DNA from: Humibacter ginsenosidimutans
Lineage (GTDB): Bacteria; Actinomycetota; Actinomycetes; Actinomycetales; Microbacteriaceae
Assembly (NCBI RefSeq): GCF_007859675.1
Contig: NZ_CP042305.1
Span: forward strand, 186,001 to 250,000
DNA length: 64,000 bases
Direction of reading: 5' to 3'
The translations under genes and the position numbers were made by a program. Below the pieces are notes generated by a model, which saw nothing but the letters and a program-made list of their open reading frames with translations, was not told the DNA's origin and made no database searches. Below, one piece after another: positions 1-8,402 of the stretch. How positions within the stretch are numbered: the first letter of the stretch is position 1; the number at the start of each line of letters is the position of its first letter.

Positions 1-1
1 C

Positions 2-292
2 AAGACGCGTGCGTTCTCGTACAGCCCGGCTCTCTTCGACGCGTACGCGACGGTGCTCGAAGACCTCGGACGCGATGCGGAAGGAGTGTCGTGGCGCACG
101 CTCGCCGAGACGGCACGTGAGGCACTGGGCTTCAACGACGAAGAAGATCTGATCGAGGTGGACGTCGAGGAACTCGAATTCGACGCCGACGCTGATGTCG
201 ATGTCGATGTCGTGGACAATGAGCCCGCCGAGGACACCTCGTCGGTGGAGACGGAAGACGAGTCAGTGGACGACGCCGGCGATGCCCGCTGA
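2..292 (+). CDS. C-terminal end of a TPR-like protein (5' truncated)
   Basis: The reading frame is open from base 2 and ends at the TGA at 290-292, so the start lies outside the window. The visible 96 residues begin with a helical stretch of TPR flavour (FDAYATVLEDLGRDAE, then WRTLAETAREALG) and end in a very acidic tail of D, E and V repeats. In related actinobacteria a tetratricopeptide-type protein precedes the HAD phosphatase and tlyA genes; that family call is inference from context and the helical repeat. The frame overlaps the next gene by 11 bases, suggesting co-translation. Confidence 0.6.
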   Translation, partial: KTRAFSYSPALFDAYATVLEDLGRDAEGVSWRTLAETAREALGFNDEEDLIEVDVEELEFDADADVDVDVVDNEPAEDTSSVETEDESVDDAGDAR

Positions 293-1316
293 GGGGCGCA
301 AGGGCGGACTGTTCCGCAAGAACGCCGGCGGCACGCCGCTGGCCGGCATCGATGTGGTGCTCGCCGACCTCGACGGGGTGCTCTACGCGGGCCCCGATGC
401 GATTCCGTACGCCGTCGAGTCGTTGACGGCGGCGCAGCGCGCGGGCATCCGGGTCGGATGCCTCACGAACAACGCCGCGCGCACCGATCGAGCCGTGGCC
501 GACCACCTCTCGCAGCTCGGGTTCGAGGTGCGGCCCGACGATGTGGTCACCTCCCCACAGGCGGCGATGCGACTGCTCGTCGAACTGATCGAACCCGGCT
601 CGACGGTGATGGTCGTCGGCGGGGACGGACTGGTCGCCGAGGTGGACAAAGCCGGGTTCGAGGTGACGCGCTCTGCGCACGACAAGCCGGTGGCCGTCGT
701 GCAGGGGTTCGCGCCCGAGGTGGGGTGGCTGCAGCTGGCCGAGGCATCCTTCGCCCTCGCCGACGAGGCGGTGCACTGGGTGGCGACGAACACCGACTGG
801 ACGATCCCGCAGGCACGCGGGGTGGCGCCGGGCAACGGCACCCTGGTCTCCGCGGTGCACACGGCGGTCGGACGACTGCCCGTCGTCGCCGGCAAGCCCG
901 AGCGGCCGATGTACGACCTCGCGGTCGAACGATTCGGTGCGGCGTCGCCGCTGGCGATCGGCGATCGGCTCGACACGGACATCCTCGGTGCGAACAGAGC
1001 CGGCATCCCCTCCGTTCTGGTGCTGACCGGCATCGACAAGGCGAAGCAGGTGCTCGCGGCAGGTGAAGAGGAGCGTCCGCGCTACCTGCTCGCCGACCTG
1101 CGCGAACTCGACGAGCCGTACCCGGAGCCGAAGATCTCCCGCTCGGGCGATGCCGTGCGCGTGCGCGAGGCATCGGTGCGGCTCGAGGGCAGCGCGGTGC
1201 GCATCGTCGATCGCGGCTCCAGCGAGATCGATCTGCTGCGTGCGGCGAGCACGCTCATCTGGAACAGCGGGCGACCGATCTATGCGCTCGAGGTGCCGGA
1301 AGAGCTTTACGCCTGA
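282..1316 (+). CDS. HAD-IIA (NagD-like) family hydrolase
   Basis: A probable phosphatase of 344 residues, cytoplasmic. The HAD nucleophile motif DLDG is at about residues 29-32, the threonine/asparagine motif CLTNNA follows at about 62, and the C-terminal GKPERPMYDL and GDRLDTDILGANRAG motifs at about 202 and 226 carry the conserved lysine and the Mg-binding aspartates. This arrangement with a C2-type cap between motifs is the NagD/PGP subgroup. The ATG at 282 is chosen because homology begins shortly after it. It overlaps the upstream gene and precedes the tlyA-NAD kinase-recN group. The substrate cannot be told from sequence. Confidence 0.85.
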   Translation: MPAEGRKGGLFRKNAGGTPLAGIDVVLADLDGVLYAGPDAIPYAVESLTAAQRAGIRVGCLTNNAARTDRAVADHLSQLGFEVRPDDVVTSPQAAMRLLVELIEPGSTVMVVGGDGLVAEVDKAGFEVTRSAHDKPVAVVQGFAPEVGWLQLAEASFALADEAVHWVATNTDWTIPQARGVAPGNGTLVSAVHTAVGRLPVVAGKPERPMYDLAVERFGAASPLAIGDRLDTDILGANRAGIPSVLVLTGIDKAKQVLAAGEEERPRYLLADLRELDEPYPEPKISRSGDAVRVREASVRLEGSAVRIVDRGSSEIDLLRAASTLIWNSGRPIYALEVPEELYA

Positions 1317-1424
1317 CAGGGTGCGCGACCGATGACACAGGTCGCTCGCGAGCTCGGCGGCCGGAACGAGAGTCGTGCGCGAGTGGGTGCGGGCGGTGTC
1401 GGCGAGGCGGGGTAGCGTTGAAGG

Positions 1425-1592
1425 ATGCCGGAGCATCCCGATACCGACCAGAACGCCGACGACGCGTTGCTGTCGCGGCTGCGACTGATCGAGGAGCGTC
1501 CTCTCGAGGAGCGCGCCGACGCCTACTCGCGCATCCACACCGAGTTGGTCGACGCGCTCGAGGGCCAGGACTCCGACCGGCAGGATGTCTGA
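1425..1592 (+). CDS. Small acidic conserved-type protein (55 aa)
   Basis: A 55-residue frame from ATG 1425 to TGA 1590-1592, highly charged (EERPLEERADAYSRIHTEL in the middle, acidic ends). It overlaps the start of tlyA by 8 bases, which is the pattern of translationally coupled genes here. A short acidic protein commonly sits between the HAD phosphatase and tlyA genes in related actinobacteria. I do not recognise a domain. The function is unknown. Confidence 0.6.
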   Translation: MPEHPDTDQNADDALLSRLRLIEERPLEERADAYSRIHTELVDALEGQDSDRQDV

Positions 1593-2382
1593 GTCCCGTC
1601 TCGACGCGGCGGTGACCGCCCGCGGACTCGCGCGTTCTCGCACGCACGCGGCGAGGCTCATCGCCGAGGGTCGCGTGAGCGTGGATGGCCGGCCGGCGGT
1701 GAAGGCATCCACCAAGGTAGCGGATGAGAGTGCGATCACCGTCGCCGAGGCAGACCACTACGTGAGCCGCGCTGCGCACAAGCTGATCGCGGCGCTCGAC
1801 GGGTTCGGCATCGACCCTGCGGGCGTGACGGCGTTGGATGTCGGCGCGTCCACCGGCGGGTTCACGCAGGTGCTCCTCGAGCGTGGAGCGCGGCACGTCG
1901 TCGCGCTCGACGTGGGGCACGGACAGCTGAATCCGACGATCGCGACGGACCAGCGGGTCACCGTCGCCGAGGGCGTGAACGTGCGGTATCTCGACGCCGC
2001 CGAGTTGGGCGTGCTCACCGGAGAACGCGCCGTCGACCTCGTGGTCGGCGACCTCTCGTTCATCTCGCTCACCCTCGTGCTGCCGCCGCTCGTCGGGGCC
2101 GTCGGACGCGATGCCGAGTTCGTCGTGCTCGTCAAGCCGCAATTCGAGGTGGGGCGCACGGGCATCAAGGAAGGCATCGTGCGCAACAGCGCGTTGCGGG
2201 AGGATGCCGTCACCTCCGTGATGTGGGCCGCGTGGGATCTCGGGCTGCCGACCGCCGGCATCCTTGCGTCCCCCATTGTCGGAAGTCACGGCAATCGCGA
2301 GTACCTGTTGTGGCTCAGCGCGCGCGAGGGCCGGCATCCGACAGAATGGTTGGACGAGATCGGCGCGATGGTGGGAGAGTGA
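1585..2382 (+). CDS. tlyA: TlyA family rRNA 2'-O-methyltransferase
   Basis: 265 residues. The N-terminal S4 RNA-binding domain occupies about residues 1-60 (ARSRTHAARLIAEGRVSVDG). An FtsJ-like SAM-dependent methyltransferase domain follows, with DVGASTGGF at about 85 and a VVGDLSFISL motif at about 152. TlyA methylates the 2'-OH of ribose in 16S and 23S rRNA, which in mycobacteria gives capreomycin sensitivity; that role is known for the family. The length is normal. The ATG overlaps the stop of the small upstream gene, and the end overlaps or abuts the NAD kinase gene. Confidence 0.93.
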   Translation: MSESRLDAAVTARGLARSRTHAARLIAEGRVSVDGRPAVKASTKVADESAITVAEADHYVSRAAHKLIAALDGFGIDPAGVTALDVGASTGGFTQVLLERGARHVVALDVGHGQLNPTIATDQRVTVAEGVNVRYLDAAELGVLTGERAVDLVVGDLSFISLTLVLPPLVGAVGRDAEFVVLVKPQFEVGRTGIKEGIVRNSALREDAVTSVMWAAWDLGLPTAGILASPIVGSHGNREYLLWLSAREGRHPTEWLDEIGAMVGE

Positions 2383-2387
2383 GGCGC

Positions 2388-3306
2388 GTGGGCGAAACCG
2401 GGCGATACTTCCTCGTGGTTTCGCACACGGGTCGAGGAGACTCGCTGCTGGCCGGCATCCAGGTGTGTCGTCAGCTCCTTGCCGCAGGGGTCGTGCCCGT
2501 TCTCGGCACGGACGAGCGCGATGAGCTCATCGAGGCCGCCGGCGATCTCGCCGACCTGCCGGTGCTCGGCAGAGACGTCATGGCGGAGGAGCTCGAGCTC
2601 GTCATCGTGCTCGGCGGCGACGGCACCATCCTGCGGTCCGCCGAGACGGTGCGCGGCTGCGACGTTCCCCCTGCTCGGAGTGAACATGGGGCACGTGGGA
2701 TTCCTCGCCGAGAGCGAGCGGGATGACCTCGAGCTCGCCGTCACCAGAGCCCTCGCCAAGGACTACACGGTAGAGGAGCGGATGACGCTCGCCGTGCGCG
2801 TGAAGGCCGGCACCGAGGTCGTCTACGAGAGCTGGGCGCTCAACGAGGCGAGCATCGAGAAGGCGAGCCGGGAGCGCATGATCGAGGTCGTCATCGAGGT
2901 GGACGGGCGGCCGCTCTCGAGCTTCGGATGCGACGGCGTCGTCATGTCGACGCCGACCGGGTCCACCGCCTACTCGTTCTCCGCAGGCGGCCCCGTCGTG
3001 TGGCCGACGCTCGACGCGCTGCTGCTCGTTCCGCTCAGCGCCCACGCCCTCTTCGCCAGACCGCTCGTCGTCGCAGCGGACTCCGTGCTCGCCGTGGAGC
3101 TGCTGCGCCGCACCGACACTCCTGCCGTGCTCTGGTGCGACGGGCGGCGCGCCTTCGATCTGCCGCAGGGAGCGCGCGTGATGGTGTGGCGTTCCGACAC
3201 CTCGGTCAAGCTCGCGCGGCTGCACACCGCTCCGTTCACCGACCGGCTGGTGCGCAAGTTCGACCTGCCGGTCACCGGATGGCGGGGGCCCAACGCGCGT
3301 GATTGA
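2388..3306 (+). pseudogene. nadK: NAD kinase, reading frame broken by one extra C
   Basis: NAD kinase makes NADP from NAD with ATP or polyphosphate. The first part (GTG 2388, or GTG 2379 overlapping the tlyA stop) encodes VSHTGRGDSLLAG and the catalytic GGDGT motif, then leaves frame. The remainder is in the +1 frame from about 2671: PLLGVNMGHVGFLAE, DGVVMSTPTGSTAYSFSAGG and a normal C-terminus. The switch lies at a run of five C at 2667-2671; four C would restore one continuous protein of about 305 residues. NAD kinase is essential in most bacteria, so a sequencing error, or less likely slippage at the C run, is more plausible than loss. It lies between tlyA and recN, the usual order. Confidence 0.85.
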
Positions 3307-5020
3307 GGAGATTTCGATCAGGGACCTCGGCGTGATCGAGTCGGCGACGCTGCCGCTCGGTGCGGGCTTCACCGCGCTCACGGGCGAGACCGGTGCTGGC
3401 AAGACCATGGTCGTCACGGCGCTCGGGCTGCTGCTCGGGCAGCGCGCCGACAGCGCCGTGGTGCGCTCGGGTGCCGGTCAGCTGTGGGTGGAGGGCCGTT
3501 GGCAGGTCCCGGTCGACGGCGAGGTCGCCGAGCGGGTGCGGGATGCCGGGGGAGACCTCGACGACGCGGGCGAGGCATCCATCGGGGAGCTGGTGCTGAG
3601 CAGGTCGGTGGCGGCAGAGGGCCGGAGCAGGGCCGTCGTCGGCGGCCGCGGCGCGCCGGTGAGCGTGCTCGCCGAGCTCGCGGAACAGCTCGTGGTGGTG
3701 CACGGGCAGTCCGACCAGATCAGACTTCGCTCGGCGACGGCGCAGCGCGAGGCGCTCGATCGATTCGGCGGGGCCGGACTCGACTCGGTGCTCGCCGCAT
3801 ACCAGTCCGCCTACCGGCGGTGGAACGCGAACAGCGCCGAGCTTGCGGAGCTCATCGATGATCGCGACCGCCGCGCGCGCGAGGCTGACGACCTCAGGGT
3901 CGCACTCAGCGAGATCGAGGCCGTCGCACCCGAACCGGGCGAAGACGAGACACTCGCCGAACAGGCCGAGCGGCTGACGAATCTCGAGACGCTGCGCCTC
4001 GGAGCCGCCGTGGCCAGGGAGGCGCTGTCGACGGAAGACGCCGAAGGGCCCGACGTGCGCGGCCTGCTGGAGACGGCGCGTCGCGAGCTCGAAAGGGCGG
4101 GGGCGCACGATCCCGCCCTGCAGGAGCTCGCCGAGCAGGTCGCGGGTCTCGGGTTCCAGGTGGACGACGCTGCTGCTCAACTCTCGACCTATCTCGCTGC
4201 GCTCGACGCGGACGGCGCGCACGATCTCGAGGTGATCCAGGAGCGTCGAGCCGAGCTCTCCGCTCTGGTGCGCAAGTACGGGCCCACGCTCGACGAGGTC
4301 ATGGAGCAGGCGGCGAGCGGCGGCAAGCGACTCGCCGAGCTGGAAGGCGACGAGGAGCGCATCGAGCAGCTGACGTCGACGGTGCGAGACGATCTCGCGG
4401 AGGTCGAGAGGTGCGGGGCATCCCTTTCCCAATTGCGCTCGACCGCGGCCGCCTCGCTCGCCGAGCAGGTGACAGCGGAGCTCGGGGCTCTGGCGATGGC
4501 CGACGCCGAGATCGTGGTCGACGTGCAGCAGCGCGACGAGTTCACGCTCACGGGGCGTGATGCGGTCTCGATCCTGTTGCGTCCGCACAACGGTGCGGAG
4601 CCGCGGCCGCTCGGCAAGGGCGCGTCCGGCGGCGAGCTGTCGCGAGTGATGTTGGCGATCGAGGTGGTGCTCGCCGGCAACGATCCGGTGCCCACGTTCG
4701 TGTTCGACGAGATCGACGCGGGCGTCGGCGGCGCCGCAGCGATCGAGATCGGTCGTCGACTCGCCCGACTGGCGCGGTCGGCGCAGGTGATCGTCGTGAC
4801 GCACCTGGCCCAGGTGGCGGCCTTCGCGACGAATCATCTCACCGTCGTGAAGGCCGGCGACGGGTCGGTGACGGCGTCCAGCGTGCGACAGCTGACCGGC
4901 GACGAGCGCGTGGCGGAGATGGCGAGGCTGCTCTCCGGACTGCCCGACTCGGAAAGCGGGCTCGCGCATGCGCGCGAACTCATCGAGCTGGCCGAGGAGA
5001 AGGCCGCAGCTTCGCGCTGA
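3299..5020 (+). CDS. recN: DNA repair ATPase RecN
   Basis: 573 residues, the usual RecN length. It is an SMC-like ABC ATPase acting early in double-strand break repair. Walker A GETGAGKT is at residues 29-36, a long coiled-coil middle rich in E, A and R spans about 150-370, the ABC signature SGGELSR is near 442 and Walker B VFDEIDAGVGG near 465, followed by VIVVTHLAQVAA. The GTG at 3299 overlaps the NAD kinase stop. It converges on the AarF-like gene with only 24 bases between. Confidence 0.95.
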   Translation: MIEEISIRDLGVIESATLPLGAGFTALTGETGAGKTMVVTALGLLLGQRADSAVVRSGAGQLWVEGRWQVPVDGEVAERVRDAGGDLDDAGEASIGELVLSRSVAAEGRSRAVVGGRGAPVSVLAELAEQLVVVHGQSDQIRLRSATAQREALDRFGGAGLDSVLAAYQSAYRRWNANSAELAELIDDRDRRAREADDLRVALSEIEAVAPEPGEDETLAEQAERLTNLETLRLGAAVAREALSTEDAEGPDVRGLLETARRELERAGAHDPALQELAEQVAGLGFQVDDAAAQLSTYLAALDADGAHDLEVIQERRAELSALVRKYGPTLDEVMEQAASGGKRLAELEGDEERIEQLTSTVRDDLAEVERCGASLSQLRSTAAASLAEQVTAELGALAMADAEIVVDVQQRDEFTLTGRDAVSILLRPHNGAEPRPLGKGASGGELSRVMLAIEVVLAGNDPVPTFVFDEIDAGVGGAAAIEIGRRLARLARSAQVIVVTHLAQVAAFATNHLTVVKAGDGSVTASSVRQLTGDERVAEMARLLSGLPDSESGLAHARELIELAEEKAAASR

Positions 5021-5044
5021 CCGGGAGCGCCCTGGGTGTGCGCG

Positions 5045-6805
5045 TCAGCGCGAGCCGCCGCCTGCACCGCCGAAGACCGCGTACGCGAGCGGTACGACAG
5101 ACACGCACATCAGCACGATGCCGAGCGGGGCGACCTGCGGCAGGAGAAGAACGCCGCCGACGAGGAATCCGGCGAAGATCACCGCCCCGACCGCACGGCG
5201 AACGAGACGCTCCAGCCGGCTGAGACGCCGATCGATCGCCGGGGTGGCGACGGTGATGGACCCCTCGTTGAACCGTGTGATGAGCGCGTCGATGCGGCCG
5301 GGAAGCCGCAGTGTGACACCGGCGATCGAGGCGACCTCCTTCACGGCGGCCACGACGGCGTTGCCGCTCTCGTCGCGCAGCAGCCTCGAGGCGTAAGGCT
5401 CGATGGCATCCCACACGTTGAACTCGGGATCGAGCGCGCTGCACACGCCGGAGGTGAGCGACATGGAGCGGATGACGAGCAGGAAGTTCTCCGGCAGCTG
5501 CAGGGGGAGTGAGCGCACCACGGCACCGAACTCCTTGCCGAAATCGCGGAACTCGCGTTGATCGACCTTGCGCAGTTGGGCGAAGCCCATGCCGCCGAAG
5601 CGGTCGAAGAGCTGGGTCATGGCATGTTCGAGTTCGGCGGTGTCGGTGGTCGGCAGCAGGATCCCCACATCCTGGATGCTCGCAACGAGCCCGCGTCCGT
5701 CGCGCCGGGCGACAGCGATCAGCAGTCGCCGCAGGCCATCCCGCAGCTCGTCGGTGACCTCGCCCATCATGCCGAAGTCGAGGAACGTGAGCCGCCAGGC
5801 CGTGCTGTTTGAGGCACTCGACCCGGCAGACTCCGCCCAGGAGGCATCCGGCCGCGAGAAGGGGACCGGCGTGACGAAGATGTTGCCGGGATGCGGATCG
5901 GCATGGAAGTAGCCGTGGCCGAAGAGCTGCTCGAACATCACCTCGGCGAAGACCGAGGCGACCTCGGCCGGGTCGATGCCCGCCGCGCGCAGGCCGTCGA
6001 CGTCGTTGATCTTGATGGCGGTGACGTCGGAGAGCGTGAGCACTCGTCGCGATGTGCGCTCCCACACGACCTCAGGAACGGCCACGCGGGGATCGTCGGC
6101 GAACATCGCGCCGAACCGTTCGGCGCCGAGCGCCTCGTGCAGATAGTCGATCTCCTCGAGGCTCGTTCTCGCGAACTCGGCGACCAGGGCGTGCGTGTCC
6201 ACGTGGCTCGACACGATGCGCAGACGACTGAGCCAGCCGGAGACCCTGCGCAGCGCCGCGAGATCGACGTCGACGATCGCCTGGATGCCCGGCCGTTGCA
6301 CCTTCACCACCACCTCGGCGAATCCGCTCGCTGCGGCATCCACAGCGACGAGAGTCGCTCGATGCGCCTGGCCGAGGGACGCCGCGGCGACCGGTGCCTC
6401 GTCGAACGTGGCGAACGCCTGCGCGAGCGGAACGCCCAGCTCGGCCTCTGCGAGCCGCCGGATCGCGTCGAACGGCGCGGGCGGCACCTCATCCTGGAGC
6501 CCGGCGAGCTCTTTGGTGATCTCGGGAGGAAGCACGTCGAGCCTCGAAGAGAGAAACTGTCCGACCTTGATCATCAGCCCGCCGAGCTCCACGGCGAGCA
6601 CGTGGAAGCGCTGGGCGAGGCGGGTGAGCCTGGCGGCCCGTCCGCGCTCGGAGAGTCGCGCGAGGCCGATGCGCGGCAGCACGAGTTCGAACCACCAGGT
6701 CTGCACCAGATAGCGCAGGGCGAATCGGAGGATGCGCCGATAACGGGCGCGCGTCTCCGGGGCGTCGGGCGCCTCCCGCGCCCGCGTCTCGGATGCCGGC
6801 GGCAT
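5045..6805 (-). CDS. ABC1/AarF/UbiB family atypical kinase
   Basis: 586 residues. The UbiB signature features are present: KVGQ at residue 80, the alanine-rich nucleotide loop AAASLGQAHRA in place of a glycine-rich P-loop, HADPHPGN near 300 and DFGMMGE near 341. Two C-terminal hydrophobic segments (FAGFLVGGVLLLP and LGIVLMCVSVVPLAYAVF) should anchor it in the membrane. The family supports ubiquinone synthesis in proteobacteria. In actinobacteria, which use menaquinone, the role is not settled. It lies 4 bases after the PadR regulator gene and is probably co-transcribed with it. Confidence 0.88.
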   Translation of the reverse strand: MPPASETRAREAPDAPETRARYRRILRFALRYLVQTWWFELVLPRIGLARLSERGRAARLTRLAQRFHVLAVELGGLMIKVGQFLSSRLDVLPPEITKELAGLQDEVPPAPFDAIRRLAEAELGVPLAQAFATFDEAPVAAASLGQAHRATLVAVDAAASGFAEVVVKVQRPGIQAIVDVDLAALRRVSGWLSRLRIVSSHVDTHALVAEFARTSLEEIDYLHEALGAERFGAMFADDPRVAVPEVVWERTSRRVLTLSDVTAIKINDVDGLRAAGIDPAEVASVFAEVMFEQLFGHGYFHADPHPGNIFVTPVPFSRPDASWAESAGSSASNSTAWRLTFLDFGMMGEVTDELRDGLRRLLIAVARRDGRGLVASIQDVGILLPTTDTAELEHAMTQLFDRFGGMGFAQLRKVDQREFRDFGKEFGAVVRSLPLQLPENFLLVIRSMSLTSGVCSALDPEFNVWDAIEPYASRLLRDESGNAVVAAVKEVASIAGVTLRLPGRIDALITRFNEGSITVATPAIDRRLSRLERLVRRAVGAVIFAGFLVGGVLLLPQVAPLGIVLMCVSVVPLAYAVFGGAGGGSR

Positions 6806-6809
6806 CCGG

Positions 6810-7379
6810 TCAGTCCTGCGCGAGGATCGTGTAGAGCTTGCGCCGGGCCTCGTCGAGCACGGTCACCGCCTGCTGCACCTGCTCGTCGCTGCCGGTGCGG
6901 CGCACCTGCGCGGCGGCCTGTGCCAGCGCCATGCCCGCCTTGGGCAAGGCGCCCAGGCCGGGCCCGTCTCCCGTGCCGGAGGCCTCCCACGGAGCCGGGC
7001 GGTCGGCCGCGGCATCGGCCTCCGCTCGCCCTTCATCCGTCAGTGAGTAGGTCTTGCGGCCGTCCGCGGCCTCCGCGCCGATGAGGCCCTCGTCGGCCAA
7101 CAGCTGAAGGGTCGGATACACCGACCCCGGGCTCGGCTTCCACGCGCCTCCGCTGCGCTGCTCGATCTCCGCGATGATCTGGTAGCCGTGCATCGGCTGC
7201 TCGGCGAGCAGAGCGAGCACGGCGGCACGCACGTCTCCGCGCGCCATGCGCGGCGCGACCCGCTGCTCGAATGCCGAGCGCAACTGATCGATGACCTCGG
7301 CGAGGTGCTGTCCGGATGCCGCGCCCCCTCCGCCGAAGCCGCGGGCGCCGAATGCTCCGCCTTGATACGAATCGTTCAT
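6810..7379 (-). CDS. PadR family transcriptional regulator
   Basis: 189 residues. A Gly/Ala-rich N-terminal tail of about 25 residues precedes a PadR winged-helix domain: LALLAEQPMHGYQIIAEIEQ, then GSVYPTLQLLADEGLI, typical recognition-helix and wing sequences. A C-terminal helical part follows from about 110. The ATG at 7379 is preceded by GGGAGG at the right distance. It is first in a unit with the AarF-like gene, and an AT-rich palindromic element lies about 70-90 bases upstream. Confidence 0.88.
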   Translation of the reverse strand: MNDSYQGGAFGARGFGGGGAASGQHLAEVIDQLRSAFEQRVAPRMARGDVRAAVLALLAEQPMHGYQIIAEIEQRSGGAWKPSPGSVYPTLQLLADEGLIGAEAADGRKTYSLTDEGRAEADAAADRPAPWEASGTGDGPGLGALPKAGMALAQAAAQVRRTGSDEQVQQAVTVLDEARRKLYTILAQD

Positions 7380-7448
7380 GACGACCTCCCATCGTTGTGT
7401 CGTCACGTTCGCGACGCTCCGACAGGAGCGGTGAATGCGCGGATGGCG

Positions 7449-7468
7449 ACATATCACGATATATCGTC
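7449..7468. promoter_or_regulatory. Candidate PadR operator upstream of padR-aarF
   Basis: The segment contains ATATC-AC-GATAT (7451-7462) and the overlapping perfect palindrome CGATATATCG (7457-7466). It is strikingly AT-rich against the surroundings and lies between the PadR start and the end of the SRPBCC gene. PadR repressors commonly bind such ATAT-type dyads and regulate themselves. Binding is inferred, not shown. Confidence 0.5.
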
Positions 7469-7490
7469 GAGTACGGTTTGTCGCTGAGAA

Positions 7491-7952
7491 CTATCCGGCG
7501 GAGGCGAGAGCGGTGCCCAGGGCATCCAGCTGCTGTCCGATGCCCTGTTTGCGATACTCCGGCTTGTCTTCACCGTCGAGGAAGACGCCGTGCTCCGTGA
7601 GCACGAGTCGCGTGCCGTCGCCGGTGCGCAGGAACTCCACGCTGGTGAGCGAGGCCGAGATGCGGGTCTCGCCGCGCAGCATGAAGTTGGTGTAGACGAT
7701 GCGCGAGTTCGGAACGATGTCGACGTACTGAGCGTCGTAGGTGTAGATGTCGTCGGAGCCGGCGGGGCCACCGCGGGACACCTCGTGGCCGCCGACGCTG
7801 AAGTCCAGCACGTAGTCGCCCTCGGAGGATCCGCCGGTGAACCACTCGCGCTTCTGCGCGGGGTCGGCCCAGGCCTCGAACACCCTCTCGGGGCTCGCGG
7901 GATAGTCGCGCTCGAGGCGCATGGTGTCGTGGGTGGTGAATCGCTCGGTCAT
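7491..7952 (-). CDS. SRPBCC (AHSA1/START-like) domain protein
   Basis: 153 residues with the AHSA1-like hallmarks: RLERDYPASPERVFEAWADP at the N-terminus, the REWFTGG turn, and a C-terminal GTRLVLTEHGVFLDG strand-helix region. The fold binds a hydrophobic ligand in a deep cavity; the ligand is unknown. The ATG at 7952 has AGGAG upstream and overlaps the stop of the ArsR gene by 4 bases (ATGA), so the two are translationally coupled. ArsR plus SRPBCC pairs of this type are widespread in actinobacteria. Confidence 0.85.
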   Translation of the reverse strand: MTERFTTHDTMRLERDYPASPERVFEAWADPAQKREWFTGGSSEGDYVLDFSVGGHEVSRGGPAGSDDIYTYDAQYVDIVPNSRIVYTNFMLRGETRISASLTSVEFLRTGDGTRLVLTEHGVFLDGEDKPEYRKQGIGQQLDALGTALASAG

Positions 7953-8317
7953 CGTCTGTTCTCCTTGTCGTCGTGTTCGTGACCCTCGCGCCCGCCATGG
8001 TCGTCGTCGCGTGCGAGGTGCTCGCCCAATCGGTCGAGGCGGTCGTTCCACTCGGTGCGCCGCTGCAGGAACCACGACTCGGCCCGCGTGAACAGTGCGC
8101 GGTCGAGGCTGCAGGTGCGCACCCGCCCGGTCTTGCGACTGTGCACGAGACCGCTGGCCTCCAGCACACGCACGTGCTGGAGCACCGCGGGCAGCGACAT
8201 CGTCAGCGGCTCGGCCAGCTCGCTCACCGACAGATCGCCTGCCGAGAGACGTTCGACCATCGACCGGCGCGTGGAATCGGCGAGAGCGTGGAACACTCCG
8301 TCCAATTGGTTAAGCAT
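7949..8317 (-). CDS. ArsR family regulator paired with SRPBCC gene
   Basis: 122 residues with a winged-helix domain: [27 protein letters not shown], then [17 protein letters not shown]. None of the cysteine or histidine metal motifs of metal-sensing ArsR proteins is visible, so it is probably a non-metal ArsR. Its start region contains two GGTTAA half sites (8307 and 8319) and a GTTAAC palindrome, possible autoregulatory elements. It is divergent from pyrG. Confidence 0.85.
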   Translation of the reverse strand: MLNQLDGVFHALADSTRRSMVERLSAGDLSVSELAEPLTMSLPAVLQHVRVLEASGLVHSRKTGRVRTCSLDRALFTRAESWFLQRRTEWNDRLDRLGEHLARDDDHGGREGHEHDDKENRR

Positions 8318-8402
8318 GTGGTTAACTAATCATGCGACACGGGGGATGTCAACGCCGAACGGCGTGCGGAGGGAGCCCGGCCGTGCGATAGGATGGAAGC
8401 CC

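Noticed and set aside
132-1739. A 535-codon open frame antisense to the HAD phosphatase and tlyA start
   Set aside because: Arg/His-rich shadow translation with no family features; the sense genes have clear motifs.
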